DNA of 64,000 nt from Bacteroidia bacterium (GTDB lineage: Bacteria; Bacteroidota; Bacteroidia; B-17B0; Aurantibacillaceae), in assembly GCA_014378485.1 (NCBI GenBank), contig JACMNO010000111.1, positions 1 through 64,000 on the forward strand, in the 5' to 3' direction. How positions within the stretch are numbered: position 1 is the first letter of the stretch; every line of letters begins with the position of its first letter. Shown in pieces: positions 1 to 9,002 of the stretch. Position numbers and translations under genes: made by a program. Below the pieces are notes generated by a model that worked only from the letters and a program-made list of their open reading frames with translations, had not been told where the DNA came from and did no database searches.

Positions 1-63
1 ATATAAAGCACGAAGTTTTCCTTCGATAGATGCATCAATTTTTTCTTTGATTTTAGCGCACAT
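1..63 (-). CDS. C4-type zinc-ribbon protein, N-terminal fragment
   Basis: Only the first 21 codons are inside the window; the gene reads leftward off its edge. The ATG lies 3 bases beyond the stop of the Nif3 gene on the same strand. The visible peptide contains the stretch KLRALY. In Bacteroidota, coiled-coil proteins with a C-terminal four-cysteine zinc ribbon (DUF164-like, possibly nucleic-acid binding) often begin with a similar EEKLRALYDLQ motif and lie directly downstream of nif3. The assignment rests on this short motif and the neighbourhood; the zinc ribbon itself is not visible. Confidence 0.55.
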   Translation of the reverse strand, partial: MCAKIKEKIDASIEGKLRALY

Positions 64-66
64 AGT

Positions 67-1161
67 TTAAAAATAATTAACTGGGTTAGTGTTTGTTTCC
101 GTTAAATAGCTTGCAAAAGTAGGAAATTTATTTGATATAATCTCATAAAAAATTTCAGGGGTAAATTGCTCTGTTTCATAATGACCAATATCAGCAATTA
201 AAACCTTGTTCTCAGCATCAAAAAACTCATGGTATTTAAAGTCTGAACTAATGTAAATATCTGATTTTAAACTTATTGCATTTTTAAGTAAAAAACTTCC
301 GCTACCACCACACAATGCCACTTTTTGTATGGTTTTATTTAAGAAGGAGGTGTGTTTAATAAACTTTACCTTAAATGTAGTTTTTAACAGGGTTAAGAAT
401 TCTTCTTCTTTCATAGGATTTACTAATTCTCCGGTCCTGCCGGAACCTATATTTTGGTATATGTTTTCTAATTGGTAAATATCATAAGCAATTTCCTCAT
501 AAGGATGGGACTGTTTTAATGCAGAAAGCATCTGAGACTCGTTAACCGTTTCATAAATCAATTCTAATCTGGTTTCTTTTTCAAGACTCAATTTCCCTTT
601 TTCTCCTATAAAAGGATTGGATTGTTCATTGCCTTTGAAACTTCCTATCCCTTCTGTAATAAAGCTGCAGTTGTCGTAATTGCCAATATTTCCAGCACCA
701 GCTTGAAACAAACTTTCTCTTACATTCTCCAAGTGAGTTTCAGGAACAAAAGTGACTAACTTTTTTAACAGAGATCTTTTTGGAGCAAGTATTTGCTGGT
801 TAATTAAGCCCAGCTTGTCTGCTATTTTTTTGTTCACGCCAAGTTTTACATTGTCAAGATTGGTATGGCACGCATAAATGGCAATGTTATTTTGAATAGC
901 TTTTATGATAGTTCGTTCCACATAATTAGAGCCGTTTAATTTTTTTAACCCGCTAAAAATAATAGGATGGTGTGAAATAATTAAATTACATTTTTTTTGA
1001 ATGGCCTCTTCAATAACAGCTTCTGTACAATCCAAACATAGCAAAGCACCTGTTAGCTCTTGATTGGTATGGCCTGTCAATAATCCACAGTTATCGTACA
1101 ATTCCTGGTAGGAGAGAGGGGCAAATTTTTCCAGCTCATTAGTGATTTCTTTAAGTTGCAT
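67..1161 (-). CDS. Nif3-like dinuclear metal-centre protein
   Basis: Member of the Nif3/YbgI/YqfO family, 364 aa, cytoplasmic, forming hexamers with a two-metal site; the family is linked to GTP cyclohydrolase I type 2-like activity, but its true substrate is unsettled. Metal-ligand motifs are visible: HHP at residues 64-66, CHTNLDN around 98-104 and a GHYETEQ motif near residue 330. Between about residues 130 and 235 there is an inserted PII/CutA-like domain ending near SHPYEEIAYD, which explains the length beyond the roughly 250 aa of YbgI. It is probably co-transcribed with the zinc-ribbon gene 3 bases downstream. Confidence 0.9.
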   Translation of the reverse strand: MQLKEITNELEKFAPLSYQELYDNCGLLTGHTNQELTGALLCLDCTEAVIEEAIQKKCNLIISHHPIIFSGLKKLNGSNYVERTIIKAIQNNIAIYACHTNLDNVKLGVNKKIADKLGLINQQILAPKRSLLKKLVTFVPETHLENVRESLFQAGAGNIGNYDNCSFITEGIGSFKGNEQSNPFIGEKGKLSLEKETRLELIYETVNESQMLSALKQSHPYEEIAYDIYQLENIYQNIGSGRTGELVNPMKEEEFLTLLKTTFKVKFIKHTSFLNKTIQKVALCGGSGSFLLKNAISLKSDIYISSDFKYHEFFDAENKVLIADIGHYETEQFTPEIFYEIISNKFPTFASYLTETNTNPVNYF

Positions 1162-1199
1162 ATTTGTTTTTTTGACTAATAATTAGGAACTCTTTTAAT

Positions 1200-1760
1200 T
1201 TATTTCATTACCTCTTTATACCTAGAGCAACTCACCAAATGATCATTAATAATACCTGCAGCCTGCATGTAAGCATAACAAATAGTTGAACCCACAAAAG
1301 TAAACCCACGTTTTTTTAAAGCCTTACTAATTTCATCTGATTCGGAGCTTGTAGCGAGGATTTCTGAAGGCTGTTTAACTTTTGTTACAATAGTTTTATG
1401 ATCTGTAAATTGCCAAATATATTTATCAAACGAGCCAAATTCTTTTTGTATTTCCATAAATTCTTTGGCATTTTTTATAGTTTCTGTTATCTTAAGTTTG
1501 TTTGTAATAATACCGGCGTTTTGCATTAATTCTAAAACCTTATCTTCATCAAATTCAGCTACTTTTTTGACATTAAAATTCGCAAAAGCTTTATTAAAAT
1601 GTTTGCGTCTGTGTAAAATAGTTTTCCAACTTAATCCTGCCTGAAAGCAATCTAACACTAAAAACTCAAAATGTTTTTTATCATCATGCACTGGTGTTCC
1701 CCATTCTGTATCATGATAGAGGAGCATTTGTACATCGTTTTGTGGCCATGTGCAATTCAT
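1200..1760 (-). CDS. tag: DNA-3-methyladenine glycosylase I
   Basis: Excises 3-methyladenine from alkylated DNA (base-excision repair); 186 aa from the ATG that gives the family N-terminus MNCTW. The zinc ligands of E. coli Tag (Cys4, His17, His175, Cys179) have counterparts: Cys3, His16 and the HLVSC motif near the C-terminus. The QAGLSW helix is intact. The residue matching catalytic-pocket Glu38 of E. coli is Asp37 here (VLDCFQAG), a conservative change. A further nine upstream codons are open but hydrophobic and unlike the family, so I exclude them. Divergent from the YqeY gene, 58 bases apart. Confidence 0.9.
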   Translation of the reverse strand: MNCTWPQNDVQMLLYHDTEWGTPVHDDKKHFEFLVLDCFQAGLSWKTILHRRKHFNKAFANFNVKKVAEFDEDKVLELMQNAGIITNKLKITETIKNAKEFMEIQKEFGSFDKYIWQFTDHKTIVTKVKQPSEILATSSESDEISKALKKRGFTFVGSTICYAYMQAAGIINDHLVSCSRYKEVMK

Positions 1761-1818
1761 AAAATAGTTTAGAATTATTAAAAACAAAAATTATCTTTAT
1801 GCTAAAATTAAACATATT

Positions 1819-2259
1819 ATGGGAATAGAAGAAAAAATTAATGCTGATGTAAAAGCCTCCATGCTAGCAAAAAACGCTAAACGATTAGAAGCTGTAAGAG
1901 CCATTAAATCAGTGATCTTATTGTTAAAAACATCTCCGGAAGGATTAACAGAAGATAGTGCTACCAAAGCTATTCAGAAAGAATATAAAAAGCGTAAAGA
2001 AACTTATGAAATTTACGTTCAACAAAACAGACCGGATTTAGCAGATGATGAATTATCACAGGCTTTAGTGATGGAAGAGTATTTACCAAAAGCCTTATCC
2101 GAGGAAGAACTTAAAACTATCATTAAAAACGCTATTACTGAAATTGGGGCTACTTCATCAGCAGATATGGGTAAAGTAATGGGCGCAGCAAATAAAACGA
2201 TTGCAGGAAGAGCGGATGGTAAATTAGTATCTCAGCTTGTAAAAACAATGTTGGGATAA
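1819..2259 (+). CDS. GatB/YqeY domain-containing protein
   Basis: A 146-aa stand-alone YqeY protein, related to the tail domain of amidotransferase subunit GatB. It is all-helical with the expected motifs: MLAKNAKRLEAVRAIKS near residues 15-31, a basic region KEYKKRKE, YLPKALSEEEL near the middle, and a C-terminal MGKVMGAANK(x)IAGRADGK segment that matches the GatB tRNA-binding tail. A role in tRNA-dependent amidation is presumed for the family but not proven. A hairpin terminator follows the stop. Confidence 0.88.
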   Translation: MGIEEKINADVKASMLAKNAKRLEAVRAIKSVILLLKTSPEGLTEDSATKAIQKEYKKRKETYEIYVQQNRPDLADDELSQALVMEEYLPKALSEEELKTIIKNAITEIGATSSADMGKVMGAANKTIAGRADGKLVSQLVKTMLG

Positions 2260-2281
2260 AACTACTTCGCAATTAAATGGC

Positions 2282-2315
2282 CCGTTATTAAATTTGATGA
2301 CGGCTTTTTTGTTTT
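2282..2315 (+). terminator. Likely intrinsic terminator after the YqeY gene
   Basis: An 8-pair stem with G-U wobbles (CCGTTATT with GATGACGG, loop AAATTT, 2282-2303) is followed by C and a T-rich run up to 2315. Confidence 0.6.
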
Positions 2316-2392
2316 AATGCCTAAAAATGACCGTTTTTTTATTTTGTGCTAAAAACCCATTTAACGGTAGTGTATTTTTCAATTAGCTTATT

Positions 2393-2400
2393 TAAATTTG
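2393..2400 (+). promoter_or_regulatory. Candidate Bacteroidota -7 element
   Basis: TAAATTTG matches the TANNTTTG -7 consensus, about 80 bases upstream of the small lipoprotein ATG. I see no convincing -33 TTG partner. Confidence 0.3.
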
Positions 2401-2481
2401 CCAAATTCTGTGGCATTTAATATCCGTGTTACTGGGTATTGTTTTACCTACCAAACAATGTTACTTTCGTTAAATTATTTT

Positions 2482-2697
2482 ATGAGAAAAGCTGTTTTTA
2501 TATTTTCCATTTGTTTTTTTATTGTTTGCTCGTCTTGTCAGAAAGAGTATGATTGCGTTTGCACGAATGTATCAACTGGAGAAAAAATATATAGAGATAA
2601 AGTAAAAACAACTAAGCTTGGCAAAAAAGGATTTGAAAAATCATGCAAGTCAAATAATGACACGATCAGGGAATTAAAAGATTGTCGGATAGAATAA
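2482..2697 (+). CDS. Small putative lipoprotein
   Basis: 71 aa from ATG 2482: charged MRK, a hydrophobic stretch, then VCSSCQKEY, which resembles a Bacteroidota lipoprotein signal although the -3 residue is Cys rather than Leu. The mature part has three further cysteines that could pair (CVC, SCKS, DCRI) and is otherwise polar. An upstream extension with no signal-like character is possible but unlikely. I recognise no family. A strong hairpin terminator follows 29 bases after the stop. Confidence 0.55.
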   Translation: MRKAVFIFSICFFIVCSSCQKEYDCVCTNVSTGEKIYRDKVKTTKLGKKGFEKSCKSNNDTIRELKDCRIE

Positions 2698-2720
2698 CAA
2701 ACTAGGCAAATATATTTAAT

Positions 2721-2752
2721 AAAAAACCCTCAGATTTATCTGAGGGTTTTTT
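2721..2752. terminator. Bidirectional terminator between the lipoprotein gene and clpC
   Basis: A perfect hairpin CCCTCAGA/TCTGAGGG (2727-2746, loop TTTA) is flanked by A6 on the left and T6 on the right. It can end transcription of the convergent genes on both strands. Confidence 0.92.
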
Positions 2753-2759
2753 ATTGATA

Positions 2760-5294
2760 TTAACTATCTTCTTTTTTCTTTTTTGGTTTTGGTTTGACAG
2801 TTTTCACTACGATTTCATTTTTCACGGCATCAAAATCTATTTCAATTGCATCTCCTTCAGATAAATTACTTTGTATTATCTCTTCTGCCATTGGATCCTC
2901 TAAATACTTTTGAATAGCCCGTTTTAAAGGACGAGCACCATATTGTATATCATAACCCTTCTCAACAATAAAGTCTTTAGCAGAATCCGAAATTTTGATG
3001 GTATATCCTAAATTATTTACACGGCCAAACAAGCTGTTTAATTCAATATCAATAATTTTGTGAATATCTTTTTTATCTAAAGAGTTAAACATGATTACAT
3101 CATCGATACGGTTTAAAAATTCAGGTGCAAAGGCTTTTTTCAAAGCATTTTCTACTACACCTTTATTCGCTTCTTCTGCGTGCTCTTGTCTGGTTTGAGT
3201 TCCAAATCCTACACCTTGTCCAAAATCTTTTAACTGACGGGCACCAATATTAGAGGTCATAATGATTATCGTATTTTTGAAATCAATTTTACGACCCAAA
3301 CTATCCGTTAATTGTCCGTCATCTAAAACCTGCAATAACATGTTAAAGACATCCGGATGCGCTTTTTCTATCTCATCCAATAAAACAACAGCGTAAGGAC
3401 GACGACGAACTTTTTCAGTTAACTGACCTCCTTCTTCATAACCAACATATCCCGGAGGTGCACCAATTAAACGGGTTACAGCAAATTTTTCCATATACTC
3501 ACTCATGTCAATGCGAATTAACGCTTCGTCATTATCGAATAAATGTTTTGCTAAAATTTTAGCCAATTGAGTTTTACCAACACCTGTTGGACCTAAGAAA
3601 ATAAATGAACCAATTGGTTTATTAGGATCTTTTAATCCGGCACGGTTACGTTGAATGGCTTTCACCACTTTTTTCAATGCTTCATCCTGGCCAATTACTT
3701 TGCCTTGTAATGTCTCTACCATTTTTACCAACTTCTCACCTTCATTCTGAGAAATACGCTGAACCGGCACACCACTCATCATCGAAACAACTTCTGCAAC
3801 GTTATCTTCTGTAACTGTTACGCGATTCATCTTTGTTTCTTCTTCCCATGCTTTTTTAGCCGTATCTAATTGTGCCTGTAATTGTTTTTCAGTATCACGT
3901 AGTTTAGCTGCTTCTTCATATTTTTGAGAACGAACCACCTGATTCTTTAATTCTTTAATGTCCTCCATTTTTTTCTCTAGTTCCAAAACATTTTCAGGAA
4001 CATTGATATTTGTAATGTGAACGCGGGAACCTGCTTCATCTAGCGCATCAATCGCTTTATCAGGCAAATGTCTGTCTGTTAAATAACGTGCCGTTAATGT
4101 TACGCAGGCTTTAATTGCCTCCGGAGTATAACATACATTATGATGATCTTCGTATTTAGACTTAATGTTATTTAAAATCTGTAAAGATTCATCTTGTGTA
4201 GCTGGCTCTATAATTACCTTCTGGAAACGACGCTCTAATGCACCGTCTTTTTCAATATGCTGGCGGAATTCATCTAACGTTGTCGCTCCAATACATTGGA
4301 TCTCGCCACGAGCTAAAGCCGGTTTAAACATGTTACTCGCATCCATACTGCCACTCGCACCACCTGCACCAATGATGGTATGAATTTCGTCAATGAATAA
4401 AATCACGTCAGGATTTTTTTCTAATTCATTCATTACGGCTTTCATACGTTCTTCAAATTGTCCGCGGTATTTTGTACCGGCAACCAAAGAAGCAAGATCA
4501 AGGGTAACAACTCGTTTTCCAAATAATACTCGAGATACTTTACGTTGAACGATCCGTAAGGCTAAACCTTCTGCAATGGCAGATTTACCCACACCCGGTT
4601 CACCAATTAAAATCGGGTTATTCTTTTTACGACGTGATAAGATTTGAGAAACACGCTCAATTTCTTTTTCACGACCAACAACAGGGTCTAATTTTCCATC
4701 CTCCGCCATTTTAGTTAAATCTCTTCCGAAATTATCTAAAACAGGTGTTTTGGATTTTGATTCGCCTGGTTTTTTAGCTGCGCCAGTTCCGGTACTTCCA
4801 AATGATTCTTCATTTTCATCATCATCTCCGGTTGCTGCATTTTCAATTTTATGCGGGTTTTCCATATATCCTTCTAATTCAAGTTTTACAGCATTATAAT
4901 CTACTCCAAATTTCCCTAAAGTTTTAGACACCACATTATCATTGTCTTTTAAAATACACATTAATAAGTGTTCAGTCCCAATTTGAGGTGCTTTAAAAAC
5001 TTTAGCTTCCAGGTAAGTAAGTTTTAAGGTCTTTTCGGCCTGTTTAACTAATGGAATATTTGCTAAATTATTTACCTTTTTCATTGAAACGGGTAAGCTT
5101 TGTTCTATTTGTTTTCTAAGATCCTGAATATTAATAGCCAGGTTTTTTAATAATTTAATGCCAACGCCTTCTCCATCGCGAATCATGCCCAACATCAAAT
5201 GTTCAATTCCTATGTAATCATGTCCTAATCTTAATGCTTCTTCTCGGCTAAACGTTATCACGTCCTTTACGCGCTGTGAAAATTTTGCTTCCAT
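2760..5294 (-). CDS. clpC: ATP-dependent Clp protease ATP-binding subunit ClpC
   Basis: Hsp100/ClpC unfoldase, 844 aa from the ATG that gives the typical [12 protein letters not shown] start. Order of parts: two Clp-N repeats (about 1-145), an acidic linker, AAA+ module 1 with Walker A GEPGVGKS, a coiled-coil/UVR region ([15 protein letters not shown]), AAA+ module 2 with Walker A GPTGVGKT, and a C-terminal D2-small domain. A GVGFG loop in D2 fits the ClpP-binding loop, so it should feed a ClpP protease; clpP is not nearby. The C-terminus is lysine-rich. Twelve further upstream codons are open but do not match the family. Confidence 0.95.
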   Translation of the reverse strand: MEAKFSQRVKDVITFSREEALRLGHDYIGIEHLMLGMIRDGEGVGIKLLKNLAINIQDLRKQIEQSLPVSMKKVNNLANIPLVKQAEKTLKLTYLEAKVFKAPQIGTEHLLMCILKDNDNVVSKTLGKFGVDYNAVKLELEGYMENPHKIENAATGDDDENEESFGSTGTGAAKKPGESKSKTPVLDNFGRDLTKMAEDGKLDPVVGREKEIERVSQILSRRKKNNPILIGEPGVGKSAIAEGLALRIVQRKVSRVLFGKRVVTLDLASLVAGTKYRGQFEERMKAVMNELEKNPDVILFIDEIHTIIGAGGASGSMDASNMFKPALARGEIQCIGATTLDEFRQHIEKDGALERRFQKVIIEPATQDESLQILNNIKSKYEDHHNVCYTPEAIKACVTLTARYLTDRHLPDKAIDALDEAGSRVHITNINVPENVLELEKKMEDIKELKNQVVRSQKYEEAAKLRDTEKQLQAQLDTAKKAWEEETKMNRVTVTEDNVAEVVSMMSGVPVQRISQNEGEKLVKMVETLQGKVIGQDEALKKVVKAIQRNRAGLKDPNKPIGSFIFLGPTGVGKTQLAKILAKHLFDNDEALIRIDMSEYMEKFAVTRLIGAPPGYVGYEEGGQLTEKVRRRPYAVVLLDEIEKAHPDVFNMLLQVLDDGQLTDSLGRKIDFKNTIIIMTSNIGARQLKDFGQGVGFGTQTRQEHAEEANKGVVENALKKAFAPEFLNRIDDVIMFNSLDKKDIHKIIDIELNSLFGRVNNLGYTIKISDSAKDFIVEKGYDIQYGARPLKRAIQKYLEDPMAEEIIQSNLSEGDAIEIDFDAVKNEIVVKTVKPKPKKKKEDS

Positions 5295-5343
5295 ATCTTT
5301 TTTATAGTTCTTTTTAGGTTCTAAACACAATTAATGCCACAAT

Positions 5344-5351
5344 CAAAAGTA
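5344..5351 (-). promoter_or_regulatory. Candidate -7 element for clpC
   Basis: Read on the minus strand, TACTTTTG fits TANNTTTG, about 50 bases upstream of the clpC ATG. No clear -33 element is present at the expected spacing. The rest of the clpC-gyrA intergenic region (to 5568) is AT-rich and contains only a 6-bp inverted repeat, AATAGG/CCTATT, at 5438-5460. Confidence 0.35.
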
Positions 5352-5568
5352 ACCGTTAATGGCAGTTTCACTACTTTTTCGATGCCTTTTTTTTAACATT
5401 AAACTTGTTAATAACTATACATCTAAATTACTAATAAAATAGGTATTTTCAAAGCCTATTAGCTTATTTTTTGAATATATATTACATGAATTGTAACAAA
5501 AATTAACTGACAGAATTTCTGAATAAAAAAACAAATAAAAGTATAAGAATTAAAAAACAAAAAAGAAT

Positions 5569-8130
5569 ATGAGCGGAGAGAAAATTATCCCAATTAACAT
5601 TGAAGAGGAAATGAAAACAGCTTATATCGATTATTCGATGTCGGTTATTGTATCGCGTGCGTTGCCTGATGTAAGAGATGGTTTAAAGCCTGTACATCGC
5701 AGGGTGTTGTACGGAATGTTGGATTTAGGTGTATTGCATAATCGTCCTTATAAAAAGTCGGCACGTATCGTTGGAGAAGTTTTAGGGAAATATCACCCGC
5801 ATGGTGATACCTCAGTTTATGATACAATGGTGCGTATGGCTCAGGAATGGAGCTTGCGTTACATGTTGGTTGATGGACAAGGTAATTACGGTTCGGTAGA
5901 TGGTGATCCACCGGCTGCAATGCGTTATACTGAAGCGCGTTTTCGTAAAATTACAGAGGAGATCATTGCTGATATTGAAAAAGACACAGTGGATTTCCGT
6001 CCCAATTTTGATGACTCTTTGACTGAGCCTACTGTAATGCCAACTCGTATACCAACTTTATTAATGAATGGTGCTTCGGGTATTGCTGTTGGTATGGCCA
6101 CCAATATGGCACCTCATAATTTAACAGAAGTAGTGAATGGTATTTTAGCTTATATCGATGATAATAACATTGATATTGATGGCTTAATGAAGCATATTAA
6201 AGCGCCTGATTTTCCTACAGGCGGAACTATTTATGGGCACGAAGGTGTAAAAGATGCTTTCCGAACTGGCCGTGGTCGTGTGATGATGCGCGCCAAAGCA
6301 AGTATTGAACCGGTAAACAACCGAGAGCGTATTATCGTTACTGAAATTCCTTATCAGATTAATAAGGCAGAAATGATCAAGCGCCAATGGGAATTATGTA
6401 ACGAAAAGAAAATTGAAGGTATCACAGAAATTCGTGATGAGAGTAATCGTGAAGGAATGCGTATTGTTTATGAATTACGTACAGATGCTATTTCAAATGT
6501 TGTATTAAATAATTTGTATAAATACTCTGCGTTACAAACTTCATTTTCAATTAATAATGTGGTTTTAGTAAAAGGTCGTCCTGAGATGTTGAATCTTAAA
6601 GATATGATTCATCATTTTGTTGATCACAGACATGATGTAGTTGTTCGCCGCACGAAGTTTGATTTAATGCAAGCCGAAAAACGTGCTCATATTTTAGAGG
6701 GTTTATTAATTGCTCAAAAAAATATTGAAGAAGTTATTAAGATCATTCGTGAGAGTAATAGTCCTGATGCTGCAAAAGATGAATTGATCACACGTTTCAC
6801 TTTATCAGAAATTCAGGCACGAGCCATCTTAGATATGCGTTTAAGAACATTAACCGGACTAGAGGTTGATAAATTAAATGCTGAGTATGCTGAGTTGATG
6901 AAGAGCATTGCTTACTTCAAAGAAATTTTATCAGACGAAACATTACGTTTTAAAATTATTCGTGAAGAGTTAGTCGAGATCAAAGATAAATATGGTGATG
7001 AACGCCGCACGGATATTGTTTACGCCGGTGATGATTTAAAAATCGAAGATATGATTGCGGATGAAGATGTGGTAATTACTATTTCTCATTTGGGTTACAT
7101 GAAGCGTACAAACCTTGCAGAATACCGTTCTCAAAACAGAGGCGGAAGAGGAAGCAAAGGTACCGCAACACGCGATGAAGATTTTGTAGAACATATGTTC
7201 ATTGCATCAACGCATAATTATATTTTATTATTCAGTGAAAAAGGACAGTGTTACTGGATCCGTGCTTATGAAGTTCCGGAAGGAGCGAAAAACAGTAAAG
7301 GACGAGCAATTCAAAACCTGATCAGCATTGCGCCGGATGATAAAATAAAAGCGTTTATTAATATTAAAAACTTAAATGATGAAGAGTATATTCAAAACAA
7401 CTTCATTATATTATGTACTAAAGATGGTATCATCAAAAAAACTTCGGTAGAAGCTTATTCTCGTCCACGTTCAAATGGTATCAATGCCATTACCATTCGT
7501 GAAGGAGATGTTTTATTAGAGGCGGCTTTAACTAATGGCAGCAATGAAATTATGATCGCTACCAAATTAGGTAAAGTTTGTCGTTTCCCGGAAGCAAAGG
7601 TTCGTCCGATGGGCCGTAATGCCTCTGGTGTAATTGGTATTGATTTAAATGATGAAGAAGGTGGCAATAATGAAGTAGTCGGAATGATTTGTATCAATGA
7701 TATGCAGGCTAATGTGTTGGTAGTTTCTGAAAAAGGTTACGGAAAACGTTCTGATATTGAAGAATACAGGATCACGAATCGTGGTGGTAAAGGAGTTAAA
7801 ACAATTAACATAACCGAAAAAACCGGAAATTTAGTTGGAATTAAATCGGTGACCGATGCCAATGATCTAATGATCATTACTAAGAACGGAATTGCTATTC
7901 GGATGAATGTGTCAGATCTTCGTGTAATGGGACGTGCAACCCAGGGCGTAAAATTAATTAATATTCAGGATAGCGACAGTATCGCGGCAGTTACCAAAGT
8001 AGATCATGAAGATGAGGCCGATGTAGTTGTTGAAGGTGAAGTAACTTCTGATTTACCAACCGGTGATGTTGCACCGGAAGAAAATCCAAAGGATGAAAAT
8101 ACAACACCAACGGACGATGAAACTAAATAA
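5569..8130 (+). CDS. gyrA: DNA gyrase subunit A
   Basis: Type II topoisomerase subunit that breaks and rejoins DNA and wraps it to introduce negative supercoils; 853 aa. The catalytic tyrosine is Tyr120 (AAMRYTEAR). The quinolone-resistance region reads [11 protein letters not shown], so the E. coli Ser83 position is Thr81 and the Asp87 position is Asp85. The C-terminal beta-pinwheel carries the GyrA box as QNRGGRG, marking it as gyrase rather than topoisomerase IV. The last 40 residues form an acidic tail, typical of GyrA. Divergent from clpC. Confidence 0.95.
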   Translation: MSGEKIIPINIEEEMKTAYIDYSMSVIVSRALPDVRDGLKPVHRRVLYGMLDLGVLHNRPYKKSARIVGEVLGKYHPHGDTSVYDTMVRMAQEWSLRYMLVDGQGNYGSVDGDPPAAMRYTEARFRKITEEIIADIEKDTVDFRPNFDDSLTEPTVMPTRIPTLLMNGASGIAVGMATNMAPHNLTEVVNGILAYIDDNNIDIDGLMKHIKAPDFPTGGTIYGHEGVKDAFRTGRGRVMMRAKASIEPVNNRERIIVTEIPYQINKAEMIKRQWELCNEKKIEGITEIRDESNREGMRIVYELRTDAISNVVLNNLYKYSALQTSFSINNVVLVKGRPEMLNLKDMIHHFVDHRHDVVVRRTKFDLMQAEKRAHILEGLLIAQKNIEEVIKIIRESNSPDAAKDELITRFTLSEIQARAILDMRLRTLTGLEVDKLNAEYAELMKSIAYFKEILSDETLRFKIIREELVEIKDKYGDERRTDIVYAGDDLKIEDMIADEDVVITISHLGYMKRTNLAEYRSQNRGGRGSKGTATRDEDFVEHMFIASTHNYILLFSEKGQCYWIRAYEVPEGAKNSKGRAIQNLISIAPDDKIKAFINIKNLNDEEYIQNNFIILCTKDGIIKKTSVEAYSRPRSNGINAITIREGDVLLEAALTNGSNEIMIATKLGKVCRFPEAKVRPMGRNASGVIGIDLNDEEGGNNEVVGMICINDMQANVLVVSEKGYGKRSDIEEYRITNRGGKGVKTINITEKTGNLVGIKSVTDANDLMIITKNGIAIRMNVSDLRVMGRATQGVKLINIQDSDSIAAVTKVDHEDEADVVVEGEVTSDLPTGDVAPEENPKDENTTPTDDETK

Positions 8131-8142
8131 TAGTTTATAATA

Positions 8143-8913
8143 ATGAGAAAATTTATTTTTTGTATGCTATATATTTTATGTTCTGTTTATTATGGACAAC
8201 AACAATATATAGCATACTTTACTCCTCCAACAGACTTTAGCGATTATAGTTTTTCTATGTATGGGCCAAGTACAAATGTTACTGATAATAGTGGCATACC
8301 AAGAAGTTGTACCTTTTATAATGGCTTGCTTGCTACTCCCGCAGTAGGAATGTATTATAAATGGGGAATGATTGACGCTCAAGCTCAAACATTGGCATAT
8401 TCATATGATAGCCTTGTTTTTAAATTTAAAGTGAAAACAAACGGTTATGCAAAAAACTTTAGGATTAGAGGAGAGTTTTTACAAAATACAGGTAATTTCC
8501 CTTATTCTTTAACTAAAAATTATAATGGATTAGATTCGTTAAATATCAGAATTAAAGTTGGTTTCATAACTGTAAATCCATTTAACTGGAAAGTATGGTT
8601 AGAAAAGCAAGACACTACTTTAAATAATTTTACAGTGAAATTAAGTGATCTGGATATTAAAGGTTATTTGCATTATGGTACTGTGGGATTAAATGATTTT
8701 TTAAAATCTGAAGGTAAAATCTATTGGAATAATGAAACCATTTTTTTTGATGAAAAATGGATGAATAAAAAATACTGGATAAACGATGTTTATGGTAAAA
8801 TTATTTATTCAGGAATTGTAAATTCAACTCAGGAAAAATTGAATTTAGGAAATGGCCTTTATATTTTAAATACGGAATATTCGTCTCAAAAAATGATTAT
8901 TTCATCTAATTAA
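8143..8913 (+). CDS. Secreted protein with a T9SS-like C-terminal domain
   Basis: 256 aa. The N-terminus MRKFIFCMLYILCSVYYGQQ is a signal peptide. The last 70 or so residues (NDVYGKIIYSGIV, then LGNGLYILNTEY and KMIISSN) have the layout of a degenerate type A T9SS sorting domain, so it is probably exported across the outer membrane. The middle is rich in Asn, Tyr and Thr with no family I recognise. Its ATG is 12 bases after the gyrA stop, so it may be transcribed by read-through from gyrA. A long inverted repeat overlaps the signal-peptide codons (separate entry). Confidence 0.65.
   Translation: MRKFIFCMLYILCSVYYGQQQYIAYFTPPTDFSDYSFSMYGPSTNVTDNSGIPRSCTFYNGLLATPAVGMYYKWGMIDAQAQTLAYSYDSLVFKFKVKTNGYAKNFRIRGEFLQNTGNFPYSLTKNYNGLDSLNIRIKVGFITVNPFNWKVWLEKQDTTLNNFTVKLSDLDIKGYLHYGTVGLNDFLKSEGKIYWNNETIFFDEKWMNKKYWINDVYGKIIYSGIVNSTQEKLNLGNGLYILNTEYSSQKMIISSN
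8162..8217. repeat. 14-bp perfect inverted repeat in the signal-peptide codons
   Basis: GTATGCTATATATT (8162-8175) is exactly repeated in inverse orientation at 8204-8217, with a 28-base loop. It begins 20 bases into the coding region, so the mRNA could fold into a 14-bp stem just after the start codon. Confidence 0.85.
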
Positions 8914-8979
8914 ACCATAAATACTACACAAACGGTTGATATCAGTTAATTGCGGACAAAAACTATAATACTTAAAATA

Positions 8980-8987
8980 TAAATTTG
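8980..8987 (+). promoter_or_regulatory. Candidate -7 element for the M16 protease
   Basis: TAAATTTG fits TANNTTTG and lies 15 bases before the ATG at 9003, predicting a leader of only about ten bases. The nearest upstream TTG (8950-8952) is 27 bases away, longer than the usual spacing of about 20. Confidence 0.4.
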
Positions 8988-9002
8988 ACCAAACTAAATA
9001 GT

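Noticed and set aside
4165-4383. Open frame on the plus strand inside clpC
   Set aside because: It lies within the conserved AAA+ coding region on the opposite strand, without its own start signals.
5438-5460. AATAGG/CCTATT inverted repeat between clpC and gyrA
   Set aside because: Only six pairs with an AT-rich loop, not followed by a T-run and not overlapping a promoter match; could be an operator but cannot be supported.
5811-5830. GyrA Thr at the E. coli Ser83 position as a quinolone-resistance change
   Set aside because: Bacteroidota and other groups naturally have Thr or Ser there; sequence alone gives no sign of acquired resistance.
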